From contig CALZFC010000209.1 of NCBI GenBank assembly GCA_945643635.1, forward strand, positions 1 to 64,000: a DNA stretch of 64,000 nucleotides, written 5' to 3'. The notes under the pieces are model-generated. The model saw only the letters and a list, made by a program, of their open reading frames with translations, was not told the origin of the DNA and did no database searches. Positions 1 to 10,165 of the stretch are shown here, in pieces. The position numbers were made by a program, and so were the translations under genes. The DNA is from Allodiplogaster sudhausi (lineage: Eukaryota > Nematoda > Chromadorea > Rhabditida > Diplogasteridae). The first letter of the stretch is position 1. Each line of letters starts with the position of its first letter.

Positions 1-2994
1 CAGCGAATACGAATTTAATACTTTCCAGGTTCTTGCTTGAAGAATTTAGCCTGAAACTAGCCCGAAATTCTAGATTAAATTGCAATTTCATGGCCATCGG
101 TCGGTTACCAATTAGGAGAAAGTTCTTCCATCGACATGCCTGTGGGGTAAACGTTCTCAAATTTTTTCAGCGAATACGAATTTAATACTTTCGGTTCTTG
201 CTTAAAGAATTATACTGAAACTAGCCCGAAATTCTAGATTAATTGCAATTTCATGACCATCGGTCGAGTTACCAAGTTAGGAGAAAGTTTCTTCAATCGA
301 CATGCTGTGGGTAAACGTTCTCAAATTTTCCAGCGAATACGAATTTAATACTTTCCAGTTTCTTGCTTAAAGAATTAACCTGAAACTAGCCCGAAATTCT
401 AGATTAAATTGCAATTTCATGGCCATCGGTCGAGTTACCAAGTTAGGAGAAAGTTCTTCCAATCGACATGCCTGTGATGTAAACGTTCTCAAATTTTCAG
501 CGAATACGAATTTATACTTTCCAGTTCTTGCTTAAAGAATTAACTTGAAACTAGCCGAAATTCTAGATTAAATTGCAATTTCATGGCCATCGGTCGAGTT
601 ACCAAGTTAGGAGCAAAGTTCTTCCAATCGACATGCCTGTGGGTAACGTTCTCAAATTTTCCAGCGAATACGAATTAATACTTTCCAGGTTCTTGCTTAA
701 GAATTACCTGAAACTAGCCCGAAATTCTAGATTAATTGCAATTTCATGGCCATCGGTCGAGTTACCAAGTTAGGAGAAAGTTCTTCCAATCGACATGCCT
801 GTGGGTAAACGTTCTCAAATTTTCCAGCGAATACGAATTTATTACTTTCCAGGTTCTTGCTTAAAGAATTAACCTGAAACTAGCCCGATTCTAGATTAAA
901 TTGCAATTTCATGGCCATCGGTCGAGTTACCAAGTTAGGAGAAAGTTCTTCCAATCGACATGCCTGTGGGTAAACGTTCTCAAATTTTCCAGCGAATACG
1001 AATTTAATACTTTCCAGGTTCTTGCTTAAGAATGTAACTTGAAACTAGCCCAAATTCTAGATTAATTGCAATTTCATACCATCGGTCGAGTTACCAAGTA
1101 GGAGAAAGTTCTTCCAATCGACATGCCTGTGGGGTAAACGTTCTCAAATTTTCCAGCGAATACGAATTTAATACTTTCCAGTTCTTGCTTAAGAATTTAG
1201 CCTGAAACTAGCCCGAAATTCTAGATTAAATTGCAGTTTCATGGCCATCGGTCGAGTTACCAAGTTAGGAGAAAGTTCTTCCAATCGACATGCCTGTGGG
1301 GTAAACGTTCTCAAATTTTTCAGCGAATACGAATTTAATACTTTCCAGGTTCTTGCTTAAGAATGTAACTTGAAACTAGCCCGAAATTCTAGATTAAATT
1401 GCAATTTCATGGCCATCGGTCGAGTTACCAAGTTAGGAGAAAGTTCTTCCAATCGACATGCCTGTGGGGTAAACGTTCTCAAATTTTCCAGCGAATACGA
1501 ATTAATACTTTCCAGGTTCTTGCTTAAAGAATGTAACCTGAAACTAGCCCGAAATTCTAGATTAAATTGCAATTTCATGGCCATCGGTCGAGTTACCAAG
1601 TTAGGAGAAAGTTCTTCCAATCGACATGCCTGTGGGTAAACGTTCTCAAATTTTCCAGCGAATACGAATTAATACTTTCCAGGTTCTTGCTTACAGAATT
1701 TAGCCTGAAACTAGCCCGAATTCTAGATTAAATTGCAATTTCATGGCCATCGGTCGAGTTACCAAGTTAGGAGAAAGTTCTTCCAATCGACATGCCTGTG
1801 GGGTAAACGTTCTCAATTTTCCAGCGAATACGAATTTAATACTTTCCAGGTTCTTGCTTAAAGAATTTAGCCTGAAACTAGCCCGAAATTCTAGATTAAA
1901 TTGCAATTTCATGGCCATCGGTCGAGTTACCAAGTTAGGAGAAAGTTCTTCCAATCGACATGCCTGTGGGGTAAACGTTCTCAAATTTTCCAGCGAATAC
2001 GAATTTAATACTTTCCAGGTTCTTGCTTACAGAATTTAGCCTGAAACTAGCCCGAAATTCTAGATTAAATTGCAATTTCATGGCCATCGGTCGAGTTACC
2101 AAGTTAGGAGAAAGTTCTTCCAATCGACATGCCTGTGGGTAACGTTCTCAAATTTTTCCAGCGAATACGAATTTAATACCTTCCAGGTTCTTGCTTAAAG
2201 AATTTACCTGAAACTAGCCCGAATTTCTAGATTAAATTGCAATTTCATGGCCATCGGTCGAGTTACCAAGTTAGGAGAAAGTTCTTCCAATCGACATGCC
2301 TGTGGGGTAAACGTTCTCAAATTTTCCAGCGAATACGAATTTAATACTTTCCAGGTTCTTGCTTAAAGAATGTACTTGAAACTAGCCCGAAATTCTAGAT
2401 TAAATTGCAATTTCATGGCCATCGGTCGAGTTACCAGGTAGGAGCAAAGTTCTTCCAATCGACATGCCTGTGGGGTAAACGTTCTCAAATTTTCCAGCGA
2501 ATACGAATTTAATACTTTCGAGTTCTTGCTTAAGAATTTAGCCTGAAACTAGCCCGAAATTCTAGATTAATTGCAATTTCATGGCATCGGTCGAGTTACC
2601 AAGTTAGGAGAAAGTTCTTCCAATCGACATGCCTGTGGGTAAACGTTCTCAAATTTTCCAGCGAATACGAATTTAATACTTCCAGGTTCTTGCTTAAAGA
2701 ATTTAACCTGAAACTAGCCCGAAATTCTAGATTAAATTGCAATTTCATGGCCATCGGTCGAGTTACCAAGTTAGGAGAAAGTTCTTCCAATCGACATGCC
2801 TGTGGGGTAAACGTTCTCAAATTTTCCAGCGAATACGAATTTAATACTTTCCAGGTTCTTGCTTAAAGAATTTAGCCTGAAACTAGCCCGAAATTCTAGA
2901 TTAAATTGCAATTTCATGGCCATCGGTCGAGTTACCAAGTTAGGAGAAAGTTCTTCCAATCGACATGCCTGTGGTGTAACGTTCTCAAATTTTC

Positions 2995-3249
2995 CAGCGA
3001 ATACGAATTTAATACTTTCCAGGTTCTTGCTTACAGAATTTTTAGCCTGAACTAGCCCGAAATTCTAGAATTAATTGCAATTTTCATGCGAATTTTAATA
3101 CTTTCCAGGTTCTTGCTTACAGAATTTAGCCTTAAACTAGCCCGAAATTCTAGATTAAATTGCAATTTCATGGCCATCGGTCGAGTTACCAAGTTAGGAG
3201 AAAGTTCTTCCAATCGACATGCCTGTGGGGTAAACGTTCTCAAATTTTC
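2995..3249. repeat. Truncated monomer with internal deletion junction
   Basis: Two monomers here occupy 255 bp instead of 338. The first copy runs normally to TTTTCATG, then at about 3086-3090 joins the start of the next copy as GCGAATTTTAATAC, removing about 83 bp (from the TGGCCA region through the next CAGCGAATAC). The copy also carries T insertions (TTTTTAGCC at about 3041) and an extra A after TCTAGA. A short GCGAA stretch at the join suggests a microhomology-type or misaligned-crossover deletion, though an assembly join cannot be excluded. Confidence 0.8.
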
Positions 3250-6200
3250 CAGCGAATACGAATTTATACTTTCCAGGTCTTGCTTAAAGAATTTAGCCTG
3301 AAACTAGCCCGAAATTCTAGATTAAATTGCAATTTCATGGCCATCGGTCGAGTTACCAAGTTAGGAAAAGTTCTTCCAATCGACATGCCTGTGGGGTAAA
3401 CGTTCTCAAATTTTCCAGCGAATACGAATTTAATACTTTCCAGGTTCTTGCTTAAGAATTTAACTTGAAACTAGCCCGAAATTCTAGATTAAATTGCAAT
3501 TTCATGGCCATCGGTCGAGTTACCAAGTTAGGAGAAAGTTTCTTCAATCGACATGCCTGTGGGGTAAACGTTCTCAAATTTTCCAGCGAATACGAATTTA
3601 ATACTTTCCAGGTTCTTGCTTAAAGATTTAGCCTGAAACTAGCCCGAAATTCTAGATTAATTGCAATTTCATGGCCATCGGTCGAGTTACCAAGTTAGGA
3701 GAAAGTTCTTCCAATCGACATGCCTGTGGGTAAACGTTCTCAAATTTTCCAGCGAATACGAATTTAATACTTTCCAGGTTCTTGCTTAAAGAATTTAGCC
3801 TGAAACTAGCCCGAAATTCTAGATTAAATTGCAGTTTCATGGCCATCGGTCGAGTTACCAAGTAGGAGAAAGTTCTTCCAATCGACATGCCTGTGGGGTA
3901 AACGTTCTCAAATTTTTCAGCGAATACGAATTTAATACTTTCCAGGTTCTTGCTTAAAGAATGTAACTTGAAACTAGCCCGAAATTCTAGATTAAATTGC
4001 AATTTCATGACCATCGGTCGAGTTACCAGTAGGAGAAAGTTCTTCCAATCGACATGCCTGTGGGGTAAACGTTCTCAAATTTTCCAGCGAATACGAATTT
4101 AATACTTTCCAGGTTCTTGCTTAAGAATTTAGCCTGAAACTAGCCCGAAATTCTAGATTAAATTGCAATTTCATGGCCATCGGTCGAGTTACCAAGTTAG
4201 GAGAAAGTTCTTCCAATCGACATGCCTGTGGGTAAACGTTCTCAAATTTTCCAGCGAATACGAATTTAATACCTTCCAGGTTCTTGCTTAAAGAATTTAG
4301 CCTGAAACTAGCCCGAAATTCTAGATTAAATTGCAATTTCATGGCCATCGGTCGAGTTACCAAGTTAGGAGAAAGTTCTTCCAATCGACATGCCTGTGGG
4401 GTAAACGTTCTCAAATTTTCCAGCGAATACGAATTTAATACTTTCCAGGTTCTTGCTTAAAGAATGTACTTGAAACTAGCCCGAAATTCTAGATTAAATT
4501 GCAATTTCATGGCCATCGGTCGAGTTACCAAGTAGGAGAAAGTTCTTCCAATCGACATGCCTGTGGGGTAAACGTTCTCAAATTTTCCAGCGAATACGAA
4601 TTTAATACTTTCCAGGTTCTTGCTTAAGAATTTACCTGAAACTAGCCCGAAATTCTAGATTAATTGCAGTTTCATGGCCATCGGTCGAGTTACCAAGTTA
4701 GGAGAAAGTTCTTCCAATCGACATGCCTGTGATGTAAACGTTCTCAAATTTTCCAGCGAATACGAATTTAATACTTTCCAGGTTCTTGCTTAAAGAATGT
4801 AACTGAAACTAGCCCGAAATTCTAGATTAAATTGCAATTTCATGGCCATCGGTCGAGTTACCAAGTTAGGAATAAAGTTCTTCCAATCGACATGCCTGTG
4901 GGTAAACGTTCTCAAATTTTCCAGCGAATACGAATTTAATACTTCCAGGTTCTTGCTTAAAGAATTTAGCCTGAAACTAGCCCGAAATTCTAGATTAAAT
5001 TGCAATTTTCATGGCCATCGGTCGAGTTACCAAGTTAGGAGAAAGTTCTTCCAATCGACATGCCTGTGGGTAAACGTTCTCAAATTTTCCAGCGAATACG
5101 AACTTAATACTTTCCAGGTTCTTGCTTAAAGAATTTAGCCTGAAACTAGCCCGAAATTCTAGATTAAATTGCAATTTCATGGCCATCGTCGAGTTACCAA
5201 GTTAGGAGAAAGTTCTTCCAATCGACATGCCTGTGGGTAAACGTTCTCAAATTTTCCAGCGAATACGAATTTATACTTTCCAGGTTCTTGCTTAAAGAAT
5301 TTAGCCTGAAACTAGCCCGAAATTCTAGATTAAATTGCAATTTCATGGCCATCGGTCGAGTTACCAAGTTAGAGAAAGTTCTTCCAATCGACATGCCTGT
5401 GGGGTAAACGTTCTCAATTTTTCCAGCGAATACGAATTTAATACTTTCCAGGTTCTTGCTTAAAGATTTAGCCTGAAACTAGCCCGAAATTCTAGATTAA
5501 ATTGCAGTTTCATGGCCATCGGTCGAGTTACCAAGTTAGGAGAAAGTTCTTCCAATCGACATGCCTGTGGGGTAAACGTTCTCAAATTTTTCCAGCGAAT
5601 ACGAATTTAATACTTTCCAGGTTCTTGCTTAAAGAATTTAGCCTGAAACTAGCCCGAAATTCTAGATTAAATTGCAATTTCATGGCCATCGGTCGAGTTA
5701 CCAAGTTAGGAGAAAGTTCTTCCAATCGACATGCCTGTGGGTAAACGTTCTCAAATTTTCCAGCGAATACGAATTTAATACTTTCCAGGTTCTTGCTTAA
5801 AGAATTTAGCCTGAAACTAGCCCGAAATTCTAGATTAAATTGCAATTTCATGGCCATCGGTCGAGTTACCAAGTTAGGAGAAAGTTCTTCCAATCGACAT
5901 GCCTGTGGGGTAAACGTTCTCAAATTTTCCAGCGAATACGAATTTAATACTTTCCAGGTTCTTGCTTAAAGAATTTAGCCTGAAACTAGCCCGAAATTCT
6001 AGATTAAATTGCAATTTCATGGCCATCGGTCGAGTTACCAAGTTAGGAGAAAGTTCTTCCAATCGACATGCCTGTGGGGTAAACGTTCTCAAATTTTCCA
6101 GCGAATACGAATTTAATACTTTCCAGGTTCTTGCTTACAGAATTTAAGCCTGAAACTAGCCCGAAATTCTAGATTAAATTGCAATTTCATGGCCATCGGT

Positions 6201-6267
6201 CGAGTTACCAAGTTAGGAGAAAGTTCTTCCAATCGACATGCCTGTGGGTAAACGTTCTCAAATTTTC

Positions 6268-6529
6268 CAGCGAATACGAATTTAATACTTTCCAGGTTCT
6301 TGCTTAAAGAATTTAGCCTGAAACTAGCCCGAATTCTAGATTAAATTGCAATTTCATGGAATTTATACTTTTCCAGGTTGTCTTGCTCTTAGCGAATACG
6401 AATTTTAAGCTTCTGAAACTACCCGAAATTCTAGATTAAATTGCAGTTTCATGGCCATCGGTCGAGTTACCAGTTAGGAGAAAGTTCTTCCAATCGACAT
6501 GCCTGTGGGGTAAACGTTCTCAAATTTTC
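6268..6529. repeat. Scrambled monomer with several internal junctions
   Basis: Two monomers occupy 262 bp instead of 338. After TTTCATGG (about 6359) the sequence jumps back to monomer position about 12 (AATTTATACTTTTCCAGG), continues to about position 40 with extra bases (GGTTGTCTTGCTCTT), then restarts at monomer position 2 (AGCGAATACG, about 6391) and jumps forward at about 6407 to TCTGAAACTA. At least three junctions are therefore packed into about 65 bp. An AAGCTT (HindIII) site at 6407-6412 arises at the last join and is absent from the consensus. After 6425 the monomer is normal. It could be a local replication-template-switch scar or a low-quality consensus patch. Confidence 0.8.
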
Positions 6530-9500
6530 CAGCGAATACGAATTTAATACTTTCCAGGTTCTTGCTTAAAGAATTTAGCCTGAAACTAGCCCGAATTTCT
6601 AGATTAAATTGCAGTTTCATGGCCATCGGTCGAGTTACCAAGTTAGGAGAAAGTTCTTCCAATCGACATGCCTGTGGGGTAAACGTTCTCAAATTTTCCA
6701 GCGAATACGAATTTAATACTTTCCAGGTTCTTGCTTAAAGAATGTAACCTGAAACTAGCCCGAAATTCTAGATTAAATTGCAATTTCATGACCATCGGTC
6801 GAGTTACCAAGTAGGAGAAAGTTCTTCCAATCGACATGCCTGTGGGTAAACGTTCTCAAATTTTCCAGCGAATACGAATTTAATACTTTCCAGGTTCTTG
6901 CTTAAGAATTTAGCCTGAAACTAGCCCGAAATTCTAGATTAAATTGCAATTTCATGGCCATCGGTCGAGTTACCAAGTTAGGAGAAAGTTCTTCCAATCG
7001 ACATGCCTGTGGGGTAAACGTTCTCAAATTTTCCAGCGAATACGAATTTAATACTTTCCAGGTTCTTGCTTAAAGAATTTAACTTGAAACTAGCCCGAAA
7101 TTCTAGATTAAATTGCAATTTCATGGCCATCGGTCGAGTTACCAAGTTAGGAGAAAGTTCTTCCAATCGACATGCCTGTGGGGTAAACGTTCTCAAATTT
7201 TCAGCGAATACGAATTTAATACTTTCCAGGTTCTTGCTTAAAGAATTTAGCCTGAAACTAGCCCGAAATTCTAGATTAAATTGCAATTTCATGGCCATCG
7301 GTCGAGTTACCAAGTTAGGAGAAAGTTCTTCCAATCGACATGCCTGTGGGTAAACGTTCTCAAATTTTCCAGCGAATACGAATTTAATACTTTCCAGGTT
7401 CTTGCTTAAAGAATTTAGCCTGAAACTAGCCCGAAATTCTAGATTAAATTGCAATTTCATGGCCATCGGTCGAGTTACCAAGTTAGGAGAAAGTTCTTCC
7501 AATCGACATGCCTGTGGGGTAAACGTTCTCAAATTTTCCAGCGAATACGAATTTAATACTTTCCAGGTTCTTGCTTAAAGAATTTAGCCTGAAACTAGCC
7601 CGAAATTCTAGATTAAATTGCAATTTCATGGCCATCGGTCGAGTTACCAAGTTAGGAGAAAGTTCTTCCAATCGACATGCCTGTGGGTAAACGTTCTCAA
7701 ATTTTCCAGCGAATACGAATTTAATACTTTCCAGGTTCTTGCTTAAAGAATTTAGCCTGAAACTAGCCCGAAATTCTAGATTAAATTGCAATTTCATGGC
7801 CATCGGTCGAGTTACCAAGTTAGGAGAAAGTTCTTCCAATCGACATGCCTGTGGGGTAAACGTTCTCAAATTTTCCAGCGAATACGAATTTAATACTTTC
7901 CAGGTTCTTGCTTAAAGAATTTAGCCTGAAACTAGCCCGAAATTCTAGATTAAATTGCAATTTCATGGCCATCGGTCGAGTTACCAAGTTAGGAGAAAGT
8001 TCTTCCAATCGACATGCCTGTGGGGTAAACGTTCTCAAATTTTTCAGCGAATACGAATTTAATACTTTCCAGGTTCTTGCTTAAAGAATTTAGCCTGAAA
8101 CTAGCCCGAAATTCTAGATTAAATTGCAATTTCATGACCATCGGTCGAGTTACCAAGTTAGGAGAAAGTTCTTCCAATCGACATGCCTGTGGGTAAACGT
8201 TCTCAAATTTTCCAGCGAATACGAATTTAATACTTTCCAGGTTCTTGCTTAAAGAATTTAGCCTGAAACTAGCCCGAAATTCTAGATTAAATTGCAATTT
8301 CATGGCCATCGGTCGAGTTACCAAGTTAGGAGAAAGTTCTTCCAATCGACATGCCTGTGGGGTAAACGTTCTCAAATTTTCCAGCGAATACGAATTTAAT
8401 ACTTTCCAGGTTCTTGCTTAAAGAATTTAGCCTGAAACTAGCCCGAAATTCTAGATTAAATTGCAATTTCATGGCCATCGGTCGAGTTACCAAGTTAGGA
8501 GAAAGTTCTTCCAATCGACATGCCTGTGGGGTAAACGTTCTCAAATTTTCCAGCGAATACGAATTTAATACTTTCCAGGTTCTTGCTTAAAGAATTTAGC
8601 CTGAAACTAGCCCGAAATTCTAGATTAAATTGCAATTTCATGGCCATCGGTCGAGTTACCAAGTTAGGAGAAAGTTCTTCCAATCGACATGCCTGTGGGG
8701 TAAACGTTCTCAAATTTTCCAGCGAATACGAATTTAATACTTTCCAGGTTCTTGCTTAAAGAATTTAGCCTGAAACTAGCCCGAAATTCTAGATTAAATT
8801 GCAATTTCATGGCCATCGGTCGAGTTACCAAGTTAGGAGAAAGTTCTTCCAATCGACATGCCTGTGGGGTAAACGTTCTCAAATTTTCCAGCGAATACGA
8901 ATTTAATACTTTCCAGGTTCTTGCTTAAAGAATTTAGCCTGAAACTAGCCCGAAATTCTAGATTAAATTGCAATTTCATGGCCATCGGTCGAGTTACCAA
9001 GTTAGGAGAAAGTTCTTCCAATCGACATGCCTGTGGGGTAAACGTTCTCAAATTTTCCAGCGAATACGAATTTAATACTTTCCAGGTTCTTGCTTAAAGA
9101 ATTTAGCCTGAAACTAGCCCGAAATTCTAGATTAAATTGCAATTTCATGGCCATCGGTCGAGTTACCAAGTTAGGAGAAAGTTCTTCCAATCGACATGCC
9201 TGTGGGGTAAACGTTCTCAAATTTTCCAGCGAATACGAATTTAATACTTTCCAGGTTCTTGCTTAAAGAATTTAGCCTGAAACTAGCCCGAAATTCTAGA
9301 TTAAATTGCAATTTCATGGCCATCGGTCGAGTTACCAAGTTAGGAGAAAGTTCTTCCAATCGACATGCCTGTGGGGTAAACGTTCTCAAATTTTCAGCGA
9401 ATACGAATTTAATACTTTCCAGGTTCTTGCTTAAGAATTTAGCCTGAAACTAGCCCGAAATTCTAGATTAAATTGCAATTTCATGGCCATCGGTCGAGTT

Positions 9501-10097
9501 ACCAAGTTAGGAGAAAGTTCTTCCAATCGACATGCCTGTGGGGTAAACGTTCTCAAATTTTCCAGCGAATACGAATTTAATACTTTCCAGGTTCTTGCTT
9601 AAAGAATTTAGCCTGAAACTAGCCCGAAATTCTAGATTAAATTGCAATTTCATGCCATCGGTCGAGTTACCAAGTTAGGAGAAAGTTCTTCCAATCGACA
9701 TGCCTGTGGGGTAAACGTTCTCAAATTTTCCAGCGAATACGAATTTAATACTTTCCAGGTTCTTGCTTAAAGAATTTAGCCTGAAACTAGCCCGAAATTC
9801 TAGATTAAATTGCAATTTCATGGCCATCGGTCGAGTTACCAAGTTAGGAGAAAGTTCTTCCAATCGACATGCCTGTGGGGTAAACGTTCTCAAATTTTCC
9901 AGCGAATACGAATTTAATACTTTCCAGGTTCTTGCTTAAAGAATTTAGCCTGAAACTAGCCCGAAATTCTAGATTAAATTGCAATTTCATGGCCATCGGT
10001 CGAGTTACCAAGTTAGGAGAAAGTTCTTCCAATCGACATGCCTGTGGGGTAAACGTTCTCAAATTTTCCAGCGAATACGAATTTAATACTTTCCAGG

Positions 10098-10112
10098 TTC
10101 TTGCTTAAAGAA
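10098..10112. other. Small inverted repeat TTCTT-N5-AAGAA in each monomer (example copy)
   Basis: TTCTT at 10098-10102 and AAGAA at 10108-10112 form a 5-bp stem with a 5-base loop (monomer 30-44). The right arm is a variable part of the monomer in the left flank, where one A is often missing (CTTAAGAA), or A40C gives CTTACAGAA (1694, 2030, 3034, 3120, 6138). The stem is too short to be a convincing terminator or RNA gene; it is recorded as a structural feature only. Confidence 0.5.
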
Positions 10113-10131
10113 TTTAGCCTGAAACTAGCCC

Positions 10132-10165
10132 GAAATTCTAGATTAAATTGCAATTTCATGGCCAT
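10132..10165. other. Dyad-rich cluster inside the monomer (example copy)
   Basis: Four short inverted symmetries crowd into 34 bp (monomer 64-97): GAAATT at 10132-10137 pairs with AATTTC at 10152-10157; TCTAGA lies at 10137-10142; a perfect 12-bp palindrome AAATTGCAATTT lies at 10145-10156; and a perfect 8-bp palindrome ATGGCCAT lies at 10158-10165. The cluster is present in essentially every copy, although the variants A85G and G93A break individual palindromes in some copies at the left end. Known context: centromeric satellites lacking a CENP-B box have been reported to be enriched in short dyads that can form non-B DNA. Whether this cluster does so is inference. The symmetric sites could also simply be chance in an AT-rich repeat. 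Confidence 0.75.

Larger units (their letters stand above)
1..7033. repeat. Diverged, indel-rich segment of the array (about 43 monomers)
   Basis: Copies here differ from the consensus and from each other by frequent one-base losses (GGGG to GGG, AAA to AA, missing bases in ATTTAGCC) and by substitutions shared between non-adjacent copies. Net loss against 43 x 169 bp is about 234 bp: about 83 bp in the truncated monomer near 3086, about 76 bp in the scrambled monomer near 6357-6425, and the rest single bases. Shared variants are A85G (1236, 3834, 4669, 5507, 6446, 6614), T46G (1034, 1365, 1533, 2372, 3963, 4466, 4799, 6744), A40C (1694, 2030, 3034, 3120, 6138), T22C (2180, 4273), G93A (256, 4010, 6791) and GG to AT at 148-149 (477-478, 4732-4733). 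Shared substitutions imply real older subfamilies. The homopolymer losses could be real or could be long-read sequencing error. No gene is present. Confidence 0.9.

Noticed and set aside
1..7033. Assorted open frames of 60-120 codons in the diverged left segment
   Set aside because: Same repeat in several frames, broken up by one-base indels; the peptides are pieces of the same repeat translation with frame changes.
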